Below are positions 18,663 through 28,987 of a stretch of DNA of 64,000 nucleotides, in pieces. The DNA comes from Methanosarcina barkeri str. Wiesmoor (GTDB lineage: Archaea > Halobacteriota > Methanosarcinia > Methanosarcinales > Methanosarcinaceae): contig NZ_CP009526.1 in assembly GCF_000969985.1 (NCBI RefSeq), forward strand, positions 2,542,001 to 2,606,000. The letters run 5' to 3'. Below the pieces are notes generated by a model. The model was not told the DNA's origin. It made no database searches and was given only the letters and a program-made list of their open reading frames with translations. How positions within the stretch are numbered: the stretch's first letter is position 1; each line of letters begins with the position of its first letter. The translations under genes and the position numbers were made by a program.

Positions 18663-19146
18663 GCTAAGCCCCCTTCAGCTCTATATTATGTTTCATGAAA
18701 TAAGTTTCTGCCTACTGCAGATTTCCCTTTGTCTAATTATATAACCGCATATTTCATATTTTTTATGAAAAAACTCATACATCATATCTTTACGAAAAAT
18801 TATATTTTTCATATGGTATTCAGAAAGTAAAATTCCAATATAAAATGCGAAATATAATGGCAAAAGGAAGGAGAAGTCTAATGTAAAAGAAAAAGTGGAA
18901 AAAGAATGTAGAATTCTAACACAAAAGAAAAAAATTCTAATATCAAAAGCAAAAAGAATGTAGAATTCTAACACAAAAGAAAAAAAATTCTAATATCAAA
19001 AGCAAGTAGAATTATAATTGTAAAAATAGGAAAAGTGAAAAATTAATGAGTAGAGACAGAATCTTTGATAATTGAAAGCCAGTCCTGTCAGCTCCTCTTA
19101 ATTTTTTTTCATTTCAAACTTCATTTTCCGTTTTTTGTTTGAATTT
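18663..19146. other. Gap of about 480 bp with a direct repeat
   Basis: AT-rich. A unit of about 55 bp containing GAATGTAGAATTCTAACACA and TTCTAATATCAAAAGCAA occurs twice (about 18902-18955 and 18956-19005). No gene seen. Confidence 0.65.
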
Positions 19147-20547
19147 TTATTCGGATTCCCCAACAGTTATTAAGTAGTCGAAACTGTTTATGTTTTTCGA
19201 GAGAATTGTAAGTTCCCAGGTTCCGATTGCTCCAGCTGTTCTATACGTTTCTGTATATTTCCCGCTGTCACTCTGATAGCTTGAACTATTTTCCGTCGCC
19301 CATATTGGGAATATATATCCTTGAGAGTATACGGTACCACTTTCAGCGGCTTTCACAAGGGTTAGATTAACAGGGCTGGAATTGCATGTCAGGTTTATTT
19401 CAAAACTCGGCTCTTCCTTTTCAGGAGAGATACGCACAGATTCATCCTGATCAAAAGTTTCCGCCGAAACTTCAATCGTTATCGGGTCGGCAGTTGTGGT
19501 ATTAAAGGTTCTTACGTAAGGACGTGTAGGCTGTTTATCAACCGTAAAGCTCAGGCTTATTTGCGGAACGGATCCATCATTCTCGTTCCCATCAGCGTTC
19601 ATTTCGATATAAGCATCATAACTTCCGCTCGCATCCTCCGGGACTGGAACTCTGATGGTCATATTAGCAATTTCGCCGGCTTTTATGGTTGAAGGTGCGG
19701 AGATCTCTATTGTATCATCACTAAAAGATGGTTCGTCAAATGAATAGTCATATATCTCGTATTTCATTAACTTCGGATCGATAGTAACATCTTTGCCTGC
19801 CACGTTTTTAATTTTTATAACGTATATATATTCCTTTCCAGGCTCAACGGTGTCAGAAACATAACTTGTCTGAAGCTCAAGCTTCGGACGGACAGGCACT
19901 GAGACCCAAAGTTGCATTGCATTGACATACATAGGATCACTATATCCTTCAGTATATAGATAATCATCATATCCTTCAGTATATAGATAATCATCATATC
20001 CTTCAGTATATAGATAATCATCATATCCTTCAGCAGGTTCCTGAATATATACAGGAGTATCATATTTTTCTGGATAGGTATCATTTGTGAAAGCTACCTG
20101 GGCTTCATACTCCCCACTTTCCGCATCCTCAGGAACACTTACCTCAATGGTAAAATTCTGCTCTACACCAGGGCTTAACGTTACATTTTCAGGTAAAATC
20201 GTAATCCAGCTTTCGTTTACAACATCATAGTAATCGTTAGATGGAGCTGCAACTTTCGGAGCTATGTCGAGGTTTTCGTTACCTTCGTTCCTGAAACTAA
20301 CGTTGAAAGTTTCATATTCTCCCGGCATGAGATCTACCGAATAGTAATCTGGTTTTATATCATGTACGGTGTAATTCCCGTAAATTTCTTCCAGTCCAGG
20401 AACTATATTCCTTTCATAAGTTCCATTTTCGTAGATAACTGTTCCATTAAGCTCTTCTGGCTGAGCAAACGCAGCCGGTAACAATATCAGGCAAAACAAT
20501 AAACTAAAAAACTGGGATGCTGCCTTCAATGCTGTACTTTTACTCAT
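19147..20547 (-). CDS. Exported NEW3/COG1470-like protein with a nine-residue tandem repeat
   Basis: ATG 20547, preceded by AGGAGC, opens a 466-aa protein with a signal peptide (FFSLLFCLILLPAAFA). Two Ig-like domains of the NEW3/COG1470 type follow: GEYETFNVSFRNEGNENLDI and later PGKEYIYVIKIKNVAGKDV, each with a closing VPEDA-S-G pattern. Between them three and a half copies of GYDDYLYTE are encoded by a 27-bp tandem repeat (about 19935-20030). The C-terminal region is another beta domain ending without an obvious membrane anchor. It is probably a surface or secreted protein; partner unknown. The repeat number may vary between strains. Confidence 0.75.
   Translation of the reverse strand: MSKSTALKAASQFFSLLFCLILLPAAFAQPEELNGTVIYENGTYERNIVPGLEEIYGNYTVHDIKPDYYSVDLMPGEYETFNVSFRNEGNENLDIAPKVAAPSNDYYDVVNESWITILPENVTLSPGVEQNFTIEVSVPEDAESGEYEAQVAFTNDTYPEKYDTPVYIQEPAEGYDDYLYTEGYDDYLYTEGYDDYLYTEGYSDPMYVNAMQLWVSVPVRPKLELQTSYVSDTVEPGKEYIYVIKIKNVAGKDVTIDPKLMKYEIYDYSFDEPSFSDDTIEISAPSTIKAGEIANMTIRVPVPEDASGSYDAYIEMNADGNENDGSVPQISLSFTVDKQPTRPYVRTFNTTTADPITIEVSAETFDQDESVRISPEKEEPSFEINLTCNSSPVNLTLVKAAESGTVYSQGYIFPIWATENSSSYQSDSGKYTETYRTAGAIGTWELTILSKNINSFDYLITVGESE
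19935..20030 (-). repeat. 27-bp in-frame tandem repeat encoding GYDDYLYTE
   Basis: Three complete copies and a partial one, almost identical at the DNA level, which suggests recent expansion by slippage. Confidence 0.9.
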
Positions 20548-21191
20548 GTTTCTGGCTCCTTTCTTCTGATGAGGAATATTTCTAACCGACGCACCCAGGG
20601 TCTCCAATCTCCTGCAAGTTAGCAGCACAAGACTCTTGCTTCGGAAATTTATACTTTTTAACAGATCAAAAAGAATGAATATTTTTTATGATGTGTATAA
20701 GTTCATTATATGTCCCTCTATAAAATACTTATGGGACTTGAAAATATTTATGAAGATTAAAATGGAGCTTACAAAATAAACACTGAATTTGTTTCTCGAA
20801 AACTATGAATTTAAGATCAGAAAAATAGAGTCAAGGATTGTATAAGGAAAACTTTAAATATTTTCAATAAGTACGGTAGTTTAAAAAGGATTTACTTAAA
20901 TACAAACTTGATTATTGTAATTTGATAAATGTCTACAGGTGACGTCTTCAGATAAGATCTCCAAATGACGTTTTTAGATGGCATTTTCATAGGATATATT
21001 CATGTAAAATAGCTATTTATTATGATTTGTTTTTAAATTATGAAATTATTCATATATTTAATATGTTTTATCACATAGCATTTATATTTCTTTATTCTCA
21101 AGGATATTTCTTTTTTGCAAGGCTATATTCATTTTCGGACACTGCGCATCGGCTTGCCCATACTCAGGAAAACAAGCATGTGCCTGCTTTT
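20548..21191. other. Gap of about 640 bp, no gene seen
   Basis: AT-rich intergenic sequence between the exported protein gene and the transposase fragment. A short direct repeat (TGACGTCTTCAGAT / TGACGTTTTTAGAT) lies near 20940-20980. Confidence 0.5.
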
Positions 21192-21614
21192 TCAGGGTTT
21201 CTTTCGGGAAGTTTCTCTCTTTTTTTCCAGAAGTCCCCATAATTTTTCACATTCACTGGCTGTAAGCCCGATTTGTTTGACAAGGTATTCTTCCGTTTTC
21301 TGGTTCTTTACCGTGTCTTTTATCAAATGGCTTATTGTATCCCTATGATGCCCTGTTATTCGTTCAATACTTCTTATTCCATTTTTTTCAAGAAATAGCC
21401 GATATATCAGTTTTATCTCATCTGCGGATAGATGCTTACGATAAACAGCGGTACCTTTTGTATCCATAAAAAACTTTCCGCAATGTTTACAGTAGTACCG
21501 TTGGTGCCCGGTTTTATACTTTCCTCGCTTTATAATAGCTTTCCCTTCTATCCTGAGATAATATTTGCATTCAGGATTTGGGCAAACAGTCTCATTTTGG
21601 TTTTCAACTGACAT
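21192..21614 (-). pseudogene. IS1-type transposase, N-terminal fragment
   Basis: The 140-aa frame from ATG 21614 has a Zn-ribbon (CPNPEC ... YYCKHCGKFF), then a helix-turn-helix of InsA type (NGIRSIERITGHHRDTISHLI). It ends at ECEKLWGLLEKKRE, where the catalytic InsB part (LWSFVKKK-like) should begin. A frame change follows and no DDE domain is found, so this is a truncated transposase. It might be kept as a small DNA-binding protein, but a relic is more likely. Confidence 0.7.
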
Positions 21615-22009
21615 AATATAATCAATAAGTTGTAACTTCAATAATATATTTATTTTGCTCGGTTCAATTTCAAACACTTTATTTTAGACAGATTCATTCT
21701 CATAAAGAAAAGCGTTATTCAAAATTCATAATCAGATTGACTCATACAGTTATATAAATAAAATCCATCATATTTATTATTTATGAAAACAGATACGAAA
21801 ATGTAGAACCCTTCCTGTAAAAATTTAAATTTATCCGTAAACTTTGATACTGCAAGAAAATTCTGAACCCTCAAGAGAGATCATTTGCTTTCATCAGCCC
21901 GAAAAAATGAAAAATAAGTATTAAAATCCTCACTGTTCATAGTTATCAATTTTAAAACTTAATTTTATAATATTTAAATTTAAATTTTTTAATATTTAGA
22001 TCTAATTAC
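21615..22009. other. Gap of about 400 bp, no gene seen
   Basis: AT-rich sequence, possibly including the upstream end of the IS1-type element; no inverted repeat could be paired with confidence. Confidence 0.4.
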
Positions 22010-22330
22010 CACCTTAGTATAGCCTTCTGCATGCTGAGAAAAATCCCTGTAAGCAGCAGTCGCGTCCTTAATGGAGATCCTGTGACTTACTATAAAACTT
22101 ATTCCACACTTCTGTAATTATCATATTCCTAAGTATTAAAATGATATTCTTAACAGAAATCTGGCCTGTTTTAATTGCTAACCTTTTTCCCAAAGCTGTC
22201 CAAAAAACAGAACATACTCGCCTTATTTGGTATATTCGTTGGCGCCGCCTGGTTTGTCCACGGTGAAGACTCCTATAATCTCAAGATGGCCTGTAGGATT
22301 TACTAACCTTACAAGGTGTCAGCTTACCTG
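22010..22330 (-). pseudogene. Zn-dependent alcohol/formaldehyde dehydrogenase relic (C-terminal pieces)
   Basis: On the minus strand, broken frames read GHLEIIGVFTVDKPGG (22240-22315) and then ISHRISIKDATAAYRDFS ... TKVVI (22010-22095). These match the Rossmann-end and C-terminal segments of zinc alcohol dehydrogenases. Stops and a gap separate them, and the catalytic N-terminal domain is absent. Confidence 0.6.
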
Positions 22331-22740
22331 GGTAGAGTTTTTCTTTTGAGGAATCAGCCCTATCCCTGGGGCCTGATAGCTGACCGCATTCATGCCAGAC
22401 ATCACGCCCTTCATTTTCTCCTCACCTGGCAAAAGGGATTGCACAATTCGAGGGTTCATGGCCCCTAGCGTTTCAATTACAGTTGCAGGGCCTCTCCTGG
22501 TGACTTCAATAGAGCACCTGCACTCTCAACCAGGTTTTGTACGCCGGATACAAAACCCTGCATTTTTTTCTTTTCCTGGCAGCAGCATATCCACAGCTGA
22601 ATGCTGAGACCTTAATTTTTCAATCTGGACTACCAGGTAGCTCATGGTAAAATCGACATGTATAGCATTTATACTCCTGACAGTTTCAGCCTTTCCGGGA
22701 GATTTTACGCTTTATTACGTTATTTCAAGTACATACTGAG
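22331..22740 (-). pseudogene. Degraded coding-like sequence, family not recognised
   Basis: Base composition is higher in G+C than the neighbouring gaps. A minus-strand frame with one stop reads EVTRRGPATVIETLGAM and GMNAVSYQAPGIGLIPQKK, which looks like old coding sequence. It continues into the dehydrogenase relic but is not clearly part of that protein. Confidence 0.35.
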
Positions 22741-22765
22741 ATTCTAAAAATAAAAGGAATAGTCT

Positions 22766-23407
22766 TTACTCGCTAAAAAGCTCGGATAAACTTTTTACTA
22801 TTTTTACATACGGATATTGTAAAAACTCAGTTTCCTTTGTCGTTCCTGTGGTCACGGCCACAAAATCAACATTTGCTGCGAGGGCTGTTTTAGCATCAAT
22901 AAGACTATCTCCAATATAGAGCACATTATCGAGTTGTACTTTAAGGTTGTCAACTGCAAGCAGTAATCCTTCTGGAGACGGCTTGGGGACTTTAACATCC
23001 TCTCCTCCAACAATAATATCTATTAAATCCAGGACTCCATGCATGTTTAAAGTTTCAACTATTCTAAAATGATATTTTGTGGTTACAATGCCTGTATTGT
23101 GCCCACTCTGCTTTAATCGCTCTAATGTATTTACTGTGTCAGCATACAGCACGGTATCTCTAGACATTACCTCGTTAGCCTTTTCCCGAAAAAAGCTCAG
23201 AAAACGATTTATCAAAACTTCGTTTTCATTATTTGTTAACTGAATAAATGCTTTGTCGAGTGGAAGTCCGACGGTTCTTTTTATACTTTCACGGTCAAAG
23301 CAGGGAATGTCCAGCTTATTGAAGGCGTAGTTGAAACTTGACACAATACCATTCGTTGCATCGGCTAGTGTATAATCAAAATCAAAGATGACAGTACTAT
23401 ATTTCAT
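22766..23407 (-). CDS. HAD family hydrolase, phosphoglycolate phosphatase / PpaX-like
   Basis: ATG 23407, preceded by GGCGGGAGA, gives a 213-aa protein. The HAD motifs are IFDFDYTLADA (motif I, Asp nucleophile and acid), GIVTTKYHF (motif II Thr), KPSPEGL with Lys (motif III), and IGDSLIDAKTA (motif IV). A helical cap lies between motifs I and II, as in Gph/PpaX phosphatases. It removes phosphate from a small metabolite in the cytoplasm; substrate unknown. The frame is open further upstream to 23500, but that part contains short repeated stretches (ILLQDS, IAQDS) and no ribosome site. Confidence 0.88.
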   Translation of the reverse strand: MKYSTVIFDFDYTLADATNGIVSSFNYAFNKLDIPCFDRESIKRTVGLPLDKAFIQLTNNENEVLINRFLSFFREKANEVMSRDTVLYADTVNTLERLKQSGHNTGIVTTKYHFRIVETLNMHGVLDLIDIIVGGEDVKVPKPSPEGLLLAVDNLKVQLDNVLYIGDSLIDAKTALAANVDFVAVTTGTTKETEFLQYPYVKIVKSLSELFSE

Positions 23408-24240
23408 ATCTCCCGCCTTGAGTCCTGCTGTTAACATAGAATCCTGCAGGAGTATAATAGAATCCTGCGCTATTGATATAAAGTCCTGCTGTACTGGCAT
23501 AATATCTTTTCGCTCAAAAGCAAAGATTTTTTATTTACTCTTTACATTCGCATGCTTTATATTTTTAGAATTAAGGACACAAAATGTAGGGTAGATATTA
23601 TTCTTAAAGGCATTTGCTACAGGTACTTTTGTCATAACTATCCAACAAAAAAATAAAAATTCATATACAGGATAATTTAATAAGAATTCATTCAGCTATT
23701 TCATGAGTTAATTACAGAATTTGAAGCTTTTGGCGGATATTATTCTGAATCTATTCATACTGCACTATTCAGGATAAAAGTATTTGACAGATTAATAATG
23801 TGTTGTAAATAATTACTACCTATATAATTTAATACTAATCGGAACTTAGCTCCAATATTAAAAGCATATAGCCGTTACTGAGAACCTTATCTGATGGCCT
23901 GGAGTTCCAGATCAAAATTACCAGTGTGGTTTTGTGTCAAAACTCTTATCAAAAAATAAGATGTAAACCAGGCATAAATGAGCTAATTGAGAGGATAAAA
24001 TCAAAAGAAATATACATATTAAGAAGTAACACAAAACAAACTAGCTCTTTATCAGACCTTTAAATGATATGTAAATCTTCTGTATATGATCTAAAAGATT
24101 TTGCCCGGAATTAAAATAATAATTACATATTATTCAACTACTTAATATTATTCAACTACTTAATATTATTCAACTACTTAATATTATTTAAAAAATAAAT
24201 ATGAACATCTATTATTAATAATCTGCCGAGGGAAAGTTGA
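23408..24240. other. Gap of about 830 bp with an 18-bp tandem repeat
   Basis: No gene seen. At about 24128-24190 an 18-bp unit (ATTATTCAACTACTTAAT) is repeated about 3.5 times just before the membrane protein gene. Near 23430-23500 there are imperfect repeats of an ATAGAATCCTG/ATAAAGTCCTG unit. Confidence 0.65.
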
Positions 24241-24741
24241 TTGATAAACGAATCTAATAATAAAAGCTGGATTAAAATATGTGGAGTTTTACTGGTAGTC
24301 TTTGTCATACTAACTTTGATATTAGGAGTAAAAATGTCGGGCATGAGATCTCCCGATTACCAGCATGGCTACGAAGACGGCTACCGAGACAGCTATCAGA
24401 CTGCTTTCAATGGAAACTATTATGATGTCAAAGGTGGCTTAGGTGAGAATAGTAGCTATAACGAAGGTTACGTACACGGCTATGATGAAGGCTACCCCGA
24501 TGGTCAACTAGACCTTGGAGCTCACGAGGGACGTGGAACAAGCCAGGCTCTCGAGACCAGTCAGGAACTCAAAACTAGCCAGGAACTCAAAACCAGCCAG
24601 AATAATGAAACCAGCAAAGATAACGAGACCAACCATGACAGTGAAACCAGCTCGAACAGTGGAACCAGCTCGAACAGTGAAACCAGCTCGAGCAGTGATA
24701 CCACAGAGGGTCGCCAAATTAGCTTCAAGAGTGAAAGTTAA
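24241..24741 (+). CDS. Membrane-anchored low-complexity protein with GY-rich motif
   Basis: The TTG-started frame (GAGGGA upstream) encodes 166 aa. One N-terminal membrane helix (ICGVLLVVFVILTLILGV) is followed by a Gly/Tyr/Asp motif repeated twice (GYEDGYRDSYQ and GYVHGYDEGYPDGQ). A long Ser/Thr/Glu/Asn tail follows with units such as SQELKT and SSNSETS. The GY motif is seen in several short extracytoplasmic proteins of unknown function. The tail is hydrophilic and probably disordered, on the outside. I do not know its role. Confidence 0.65.
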   Translation: MINESNNKSWIKICGVLLVVFVILTLILGVKMSGMRSPDYQHGYEDGYRDSYQTAFNGNYYDVKGGLGENSSYNEGYVHGYDEGYPDGQLDLGAHEGRGTSQALETSQELKTSQELKTSQNNETSKDNETNHDSETSSNSGTSSNSETSSSSDTTEGRQISFKSES

Positions 24742-24903
24742 GGCAATTGGCATTATAGAAGCCAAAAATGGATATCTCCATAATCTTTCCTGGTTTTTGC
24801 ATCGATTCTATTCTTTAGAAGCAGTGCAGCAGTAGCAAGACTAACAGGAAATTTCTCATATACTTAGAAAAATTTATCAACATGACTGGTCAATTATCTT
24901 TTC

Positions 24904-25326
24904 ATGCCTGTGGAAACAAGAGAAATCTCAGTAACTGGAAAAGAAGACTGCGGAATTGTTGATATTACTGAGATAATCTCAGAAGAGGTAAGAAAATCAA
25001 AAATAAGAAACGGAACGGTTACGATCTTTTGTATTGGGTCAACCGGAGCAATAACTACGATGGAATTTGAGCCTAATCTCTCAAAAGATGTCTCTGAAAC
25101 GCTTGATCAGCTAATCCCTCTTGATAGGGACTATCACCATCACAAAACCTGGGGAGATTATAACGGAGGCTCGCATTTAAGAGCTATGCTCATCGGCCCG
25201 AGCCTTACAGTGCCTTTTGTTGAAAAAAACCTTACTCTTGGAACCTGGCAACAGATTGTATACATTAACTTTGACAGGATTGAAAAGGTAAGAAGAATCG
25301 TACTGCAGATTCTCGGGGAATTTTAA
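24904..25326 (+). CDS. YjbQ/UPF0047 family protein (secondary thiamine-phosphate synthase type)
   Basis: The 140-aa protein matches the single-domain YjbQ family from end to end: VDITEIISEEVRKSKIRNG, FCIGSTGAITTMEFEPNL, a His-rich stretch DYHHHKTWGDYNGGSHLRAM, and LGTWQQIVYINFD near the C-terminus. Homologues show weak thiamine-phosphate synthase activity, and a true in vivo role is not settled. The ATG lies only about 160 bp after the membrane protein gene. Confidence 0.9.
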   Translation: MPVETREISVTGKEDCGIVDITEIISEEVRKSKIRNGTVTIFCIGSTGAITTMEFEPNLSKDVSETLDQLIPLDRDYHHHKTWGDYNGGSHLRAMLIGPSLTVPFVEKNLTLGTWQQIVYINFDRIEKVRRIVLQILGEF

Positions 25327-25430
25327 ACATCTTTGTTTCCTAAAAGAGAGGTTTCTTTAAGAGCCACGTTATTATAATTATTATTCTAAAAAAAGCTATT
25401 TTCGCTAAAAGAATCTTATTGTTTAAGAGC

Positions 25431-25669
25431 CCACTTCCCGCAGTAAATTTTCGTAAATTCATATTTTTACTGCTATCGATTTTCAATCAAATGTAGATTT
25501 ATTGGACTTTTATGCAGTAGGTAAAAGCAACGATGTGGTGTATTTAGAGACCAAAAACGATATCATTCAATTTTCACCAAATACCATTAAAAATCCAAAT
25601 TATTTGCTCTGTTCCAAAAACGCTATCAGGAAAAATATTGATTTTCAAAAAAATACTGCGGAATGTAGG
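25431..25669. mobile_element. MITE-like element derived from the IS at 61754-62794
   Basis: The left end (CACTTCCCGCAGTAAATTTTC) matches the right end of the IS at 61754-62794. The right end (AAATACTGCGGAATGTAG, reverse strand) matches the IS left end. The roughly 240-bp interior has no gene. It is a non-autonomous derivative that the intact parent could mobilise. Confidence 0.6.
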
Positions 25670-25764
25670 TAAGAGGATAGCTGATTAGTATATCCTTTGA
25701 TAAATTCATATGAACCTTCGATCTTTCTAGTTATTGATTTTCAATATCAGTTTTATTACTTTTT

Positions 25765-25975
25765 TCTTATTCATATGCTTTTATTATCTCTACATATTCT
25801 TGGATTACATATATTGGAAGTCCAGTAAAAAACGCTATATCTCATTAGTTTTATCCGGCCGTATAGAGCTTTTCTATGCGTGTTCCATCTTTGATGTATA
25901 GATCTACCGATGTATAGATCTACTGATGTACAGATCTACCGATGTATCTATCTACCGACGCAGTCTTAAGTGTTA
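25765..25975 (-). pseudogene. Relic of a helix-turn-helix protein plus 16-bp repeats
   Basis: A minus-strand frame with three stops reads TRIEKLYTAG ... DIAFFTGLPIYVIQEYVEII (25770-25880), which resembles the C-terminal HTH of DUF1670-type proteins. Next to it, a 16-bp unit (GATGTATAGATCTACC) is repeated about four times at 25896-25956. Confidence 0.4.
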
Positions 25976-26870
25976 AATTCCTGTTTGATTTCAGGGAAAA
26001 ATCCTTCTCTTCCATTATTTAGTGAATCTTTTAGAAGCTCTATAGCTTCTTCGTCACTAAGCTCTTCAAGCTTAGTTCTAAAAGAGTAGTTAATTTCTAT
26101 CAACTCATTATTTACTCTGAATTTCTTAGGAAGCTTTTTTGTTTTCGACTACTTTCTGAACCTCTTTTGCTTCCTGTAACTTCTTCATAACAGCTCTTGA
26201 TTTTGCTTCTAGCTGTTTTTGTAGAGATTCAGAGAAATAGAAGTACTTTATACTACTTGGCTTGATGATTTTTATTCCATATATGCCTGTTTCGGGATCG
26301 ATCAGTTCTGCTCATCAGTTCTGCTCTTTTCAGATCAAAGTTCTCAATTATTTTATTATCACTCGAATTCAGTTTCATAGAAGTGAGATAATCCATCTCG
26401 GCATCCTTTATCAGGTTGAGATTCTCTTCGGTATTAGCTCCTTTATCAAAAACAATAAGAGAACCTTTTAAGTCTACTTTTAACCTGTTTATAAATATCG
26501 GAAAAGTGCTCTAGATCAAGAACGTTTCCTTTACACTGTAATTCCAATAGGTATGTTTATGGGATTAACTAGTTCACTAATTCCAACTGTTATCTGCAGC
26601 TTATCAGTTCTGTGATCTCTGCTATATCCGAATTTACCAAGGTTAGCTTCAGTTCCGTGAAGGACTATACTCGTCCAATCAAGGTTTATATTAGTCTTTT
26701 CAAAACCATAGACAGAAAATTTCGACTTCAGAAATACCGATTCTCTTGGGCTTCAACTTGTAAATATTCTCATAGAACAGATCGAAGGCTGTATTGAACT
26801 TAAAAAAGACTCTGGAACTGAGTTTCTGATCATGTTCAAAAGGCAGGAAAAATGAATGTAAGAGACATGG
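25976..26870 (-). pseudogene. IS4/IS1634-like DDE transposase relic, multiply frameshifted
   Basis: Minus-strand pieces in order read RIGISEVEIFC, IVLHGTEANLGKFGYSRDHR, TDKLQITVGISELVNPINIP, VLDLEHFSDIYKQV, GSLIVFDKGANTEENL and IDPETGIYGIKIIKPSS, followed by a Lys/Glu-rich helix. This is the core of an IS1634-type transposase, with Asp residues in DKGAN and DHRTDK. At least four frameshifts and a stop make it inactive. It is a different branch from the transposase at 61890. Confidence 0.7.
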
Positions 26871-26959
26871 AATTTAAACTGAATCTTTAGGCCGATTCTC
26901 TAAACTAAACTTCTCACACAGAAAAAAAGGCAAAAAAATGATAGATTTAAACAAGAACT

Positions 26960-27145
26960 TTAAAAAGATGCGTCAACATAATCGACAGGCCTTTTAAAAA
27001 CAGCTGCTATCATACCGTTTTCGTCGATCTCGTCCGCAAACTTGATGAGTTCCCAGCCTTCAGTCCCGAGGCTGTTAAGATCTTCTTTTGCCTTTGACCA
27101 CTCACTGAACCTTATCTCTTTAACATCATATTCCCAGATGGTCAC
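26960..27145 (-). CDS. DUF4177-like small protein (61 aa)
   Basis: GTG-started (GGAGATG upstream), this protein reads WEYDVKEIRF ... LNSLGTEGWELIKF ... AAVFKRPV, the typical strand-helix-strand pattern of DUF4177. The central Leu-Asn-x-Leu-Gly-x-x-Gly-Trp-Glu-Leu is the family hallmark. The function of the family is unknown. It is a stand-alone gene beside the transposase relic. Confidence 0.75.
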   Translation of the reverse strand: MTIWEYDVKEIRFSEWSKAKEDLNSLGTEGWELIKFADEIDENGMIAAVFKRPVDYVDASF

Positions 27146-27400
27146 TCTAATTCATCTCCAGTAAAGTTGGGTAAGATTAACTCATATATTAAGTGGTGGC
27201 ATCTGCTATATTTAGCTTTTTAAAAAATAGATTTGCGATTAAAGCAACTAAAGTTGATTTGTGGGTTGATTTAAGAATTGAGTAAAAATTGACCTGAAAA
27301 TTGATTTGTAAATTTATTAAGAATTTAGACCCCTTGAAAAATGATTAGTTTTTTAAGGGATATTAAACTTTATTTGCCCAATTAAATATAGTGTCAGCCC

Positions 27401-27664
27401 TCCCCCAGTTAAGGTACATTCATTAAATGATCTATTTGCTGTTTAAATGACTTAAATACTTTAATTGTTAAATTAAACGTTGATTTATCCTTACTTTTAA
27501 CATTGAATTTTGTATGGATGAAAATGACATCAGATGCCTTATTTATAAATAAACATAAATTGTAAAAGAATAAAGTATTTATCTCAATTTTTTCTTGATT
27601 TAAAAGAGTATTATAGATTATTTATCTAAAAAATTGATTTTTAGACTGTACCTTAATTGGGGGA
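27401..27664. mobile_element. MITE-like element with 17-18-bp terminal inverted repeats
   Basis: TCCCCCAGTTAAGGTACA at 27401-27418 and its reverse complement with one mismatch at 27647-27664 bound 264 bp of AT-rich sequence with no gene. No transposase with these ends is found in the window. The rest of the gap 27146-27877 shows nothing else. Confidence 0.6.
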
Positions 27665-27877
27665 ACTCTAAATGCATACTTATCATCTAAAATAAGTATT
27701 GTATGCCCTTAGTTTTAGTACTGATTTGGAAGGACCCTATAAGAATTGATCTGAAAATTGACCTTAGTTAATCCTTATAACTAAGTATATATTCAGGACT
27801 TTTTATATAAAAAACAAATAAAAAGAAAAAGTTGTTGAGAATTAATAACTCAGACTTCAATATGTCTTTGAATTAAC

Positions 27878-28987
27878 TCAAATCTCAACAAGTTCATACT
27901 CACGTTTTCCAAACCCGATTTCTTCTCCGTACTTGAGCTGGTGGGTTCCATCGATCATTGGCCATGCTCCCCTGAACTTATCGGCTCCAGCTTCGTGGTT
28001 GCACTGAAGGGAGGAGTTGACGAGCCCTTTTTGCCTATTTACGAGGTCGTAGCTTGCCTGGTCAAGAGCAACAGGGTCTTTTGAGGCAAGAATTCCTATA
28101 TCCGGTACGATAGGAGCATCACTCCAGGGTACACAGTCGCAGTCAGGTGTAATTTTAAGCAGGAAATTTATGTAACCTACTTTCTCTTCCTTTCCTTTTA
28201 CTGCCCCATAAGCGTACTCAGTAAGACATTCCAGAAAGTTTGGAATATCATGTTCCCAATCTATAGTTATAGCTCCCACAGGGCAAACTTCCATGCACTG
28301 TCCGCAGCTTATACAGATATTAGGATCAATCATTGAGACTTCTCCCAGAAGATAAGGGGCTCCTACAGGACAGATTTTAATACATTTCTGGCAGCCTATG
28401 CACTTTTCTTCAACCACATGCGGGCTTGTCGGGAAATGCTGTTCCTTCTTGCCGGATGCCGGAGCACAGCCCATAGCAAGGTTCTTGATAGCTCCTCCGA
28501 AGCCCGCCATAATGTGCCCTTTAAAATGGGACATCACAATCATGGAATCGGCGGCAGCAATATCCGACCCTATTTTTACGGATTTAAAATGTTTCTTTCC
28601 GATCTCAACATCTGCAACGTTCTGGCTCTTCAAACCGTCTGATATGATAAGCGGGGCTCTGACAACGGAATAATCAAAACCATGTTCAATCGCAGTCGTC
28701 AGGTGGTCAACCGAATTGTGCCGGCTGCCTGAATAAAGCGTATTCGTGTCCGTAATAAACGGTTTTGCTCCAGATGCCCGGATTTTTTCTACGACCTGCC
28801 GCACAAAAACAGGATTTATATATCCGTCACTTCCGTACTCTCCAAAATGAATCTTAATTGCAGTCAGATCACCTTCTCCAAGGAGTTCAGCAAAATCTGC
28901 TTCGTCAAAAAGCTTCTGGATCTTGCTGATCGTACTCTCCTCTGGATTTCTCGCCCTGAGATCTGCAAAATAAACTTTACTTGCCAT
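27878..28987 (-). CDS. DUF362 domain protein with two 4Fe-4S clusters
   Basis: The 369-aa protein begins with the DUF362 domain (KVYFADLRARNPEEST, TAIKIHFGEYGSDGYINP, HFKGHIMAGFGGAIKNLAMG). It contains a bacterial-type ferredoxin insert near residues 190-235 with CIGCQKCIKICP and CISCGQCMEVCP, binding two [4Fe-4S] clusters. DUF362 proteins are often found in anaerobes, and their redox role is unknown. The length agrees with the family. The ATG is preceded by AGGAGG at 6 nt, a model ribosome site for this genome. The gene appears to be transcribed on its own. Confidence 0.9.
   Translation of the reverse strand: MASKVYFADLRARNPEESTISKIQKLFDEADFAELLGEGDLTAIKIHFGEYGSDGYINPVFVRQVVEKIRASGAKPFITDTNTLYSGSRHNSVDHLTTAIEHGFDYSVVRAPLIISDGLKSQNVADVEIGKKHFKSVKIGSDIAAADSMIVMSHFKGHIMAGFGGAIKNLAMGCAPASGKKEQHFPTSPHVVEEKCIGCQKCIKICPVGAPYLLGEVSMIDPNICISCGQCMEVCPVGAITIDWEHDIPNFLECLTEYAYGAVKGKEEKVGYINFLLKITPDCDCVPWSDAPIVPDIGILASKDPVALDQASYDLVNRQKGLVNSSLQCNHEAGADKFRGAWPMIDGTHQLKYGEEIGFGKREYELVEI

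Noticed and set aside
22392-22607. 71-aa frame on the plus strand
   Set aside because: Lies over the degraded minus-strand coding sequence and has no start signal.
24508-24835. Long frames on both strands over the Ser/Thr-rich tail
   Set aside because: Low-complexity repeat DNA keeps several frames open; only the frame with the membrane helix and GY motifs is accepted.
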